Source of the DNA: Streptomyces roseoverticillatus
Lineage (GTDB): Bacteria; Actinomycetota; Actinomycetes; Streptomycetales; Streptomycetaceae
Reading direction: 5' to 3'
Assembly (NCBI RefSeq): GCF_000719265.1
Contig: NZ_JOFL01000046.1
Location: 1-15,366, forward strand
Length of the DNA: 15,366 bases
The notes beneath the pieces were generated by a model. That model saw only the letters and a program-made list of their open reading frames with translations, was not told the DNA's origin and did not search any database. Below, piece by piece: positions 14,935 to 15,366 of the stretch. Position 1 is the first letter of the stretch; every line of letters starts with the position of its first letter. Position numbers and translations under genes: made by a program.

Positions 14935-14997
14935 CGACCGGGCAGCGCCTCGGACACCGACACGTCACCACTCACCCACCGGAGAGAGCGAGAGACC

Positions 14998-15366
14998 ATG
15001 CCCGTCGCCGGAAAGACCACCACCGCCACCGCTGCCGCCGAGGACGCCCCGGCCGCCGACCCGCACCGCGACTGGACCCTGCACGAACGCGTGGAGGAGC
15101 TCCGGATGATCCGGGACGAGGCCTACGAAGGGCCGGACCCGGCAGCGACCGAGCGCCAGCACGCCAAGGGCAAGCTCACCGCCCGCGAGCGCATCGCCCT
15201 CCTCCTCGACGAAGGCTCCTTCACCGAGGTCGAGACCCTCCGCCGGCACCGCGCCTCCGGCTTCGGCCTGGAGAGCAAGAAGCCGTACACCGATGGTGTG
15301 ATCACGGGCTGGGGGACGGTGCACGGGCGGACCGTGTTCGTCTACGCGCACGACTTCCGGATCTTC
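14998..15366 (+). CDS. Acyl-CoA carboxylase beta (carboxyltransferase) subunit, N-terminal part
   Basis: The first 123 codons are present; the frame is open to the end of the window, while the family has about 520-540 residues. Diagnostic stretches are HERVEELRMIRDEA (28-41), GKLTARERIALLLDEGSFTEV (57-77) and YTDGVITGWGTVHGR (99-113), followed by the VFVYAHDF strand, all typical of the AccD/PccB carboxyltransferase N-terminus. It would transfer CO2 from biotin on the alpha chain to acetyl- or propionyl-CoA. GGAGAGAGCGAGAG just upstream of ATG 14998 provides the ribosome site. With the biotinyl domain at the left edge it makes a probable cluster-dedicated carboxylase (compare JadJ/JadN). Malonyl-CoA supply is inferred from context; substrate choice cannot be read from this part. 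Confidence 0.93.
   Translation, partial: MPVAGKTTTATAAAEDAPAADPHRDWTLHERVEELRMIRDEAYEGPDPAATERQHAKGKLTARERIALLLDEGSFTEVETLRRHRASGFGLESKKPYTDGVITGWGTVHGRTVFVYAHDFRIF

Noticed and set aside
1..15366. Search for CRISPR arrays, tRNA/rRNA genes, insertion sequences and attachment sites
   Set aside because: Nothing recognisable was seen; the only tandem repeat is the 9-base linker repeat inside the fused gene.

Overview
The window is high-GC DNA whose coding frames almost always end codons in G or C, which points to an actinomycete, most probably a Streptomyces. It holds the core of a type II (aromatic) polyketide cluster. The order oxygenase, small cyclase, KS-alpha, KS-beta/CLF, ACP, ketoreductase, aromatase/cyclase, fused oxygenase-reductase matches the angucycline clusters (pgaEFABCDLM, urdEFABCDLM, lanEFABCDLM; jadomycin is related). 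The predicted core product is a benz[a]anthracene decaketide of the prejadomycin/UWM6 to rabelomycin/gaudimycin type. No glycosyltransferase or deoxysugar gene is in the window, so the final product cannot be named.

Layout. The left edge (1-99) is the C-terminus of a biotinyl domain, probably an acyl-CoA carboxylase alpha chain. Next is a shortened NRPS adenylation-like gene (155-1090) that lacks the ATP-binding loop and the C-terminal part, closed by a strong hairpin. A minus-strand gene (2247-1378) encodes a cysteine-rich protein with a C-terminal helix-turn-helix and has its own hairpin terminator. The roughly 500-base region between it and the PKS genes is relatively AT-rich and carries three operator-like inverted repeats.

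The PKS genes run on the plus strand from 2749 to 11975. KS-alpha and KS-beta overlap by four bases, whereas ACP and ketoreductase are each preceded by an unusually long gap holding a strong hairpin. The last gene encodes an FAD oxygenase fused to an SDR reductase. It has an internal ribosome site and ATG that should also yield free reductase, as described for pgaM. A hairpin follows at 12010-12042.

A second group on the plus strand encodes an MFS exporter, a second type I-like carrier protein and a Sfp-type phosphopantetheinyl transferase, linked by ATGA overlaps. The start of an acyl-CoA carboxylase beta subunit follows and runs off the right edge.

How it works together: the carboxylase subunits at the two edges would supply malonyl-CoA; the phosphopantetheinyl transferase would activate the carrier proteins; KS-alpha/CLF/ACP would build the poly-beta-ketone; ketoreductase, aromatase/cyclase and small cyclase would fold it; the two flavoenzymes and the reductase would tailor it; and the MFS protein would export it. 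The parts not explained by a standard angucycline pathway are the degenerate adenylation-like protein and the extra carrier protein.
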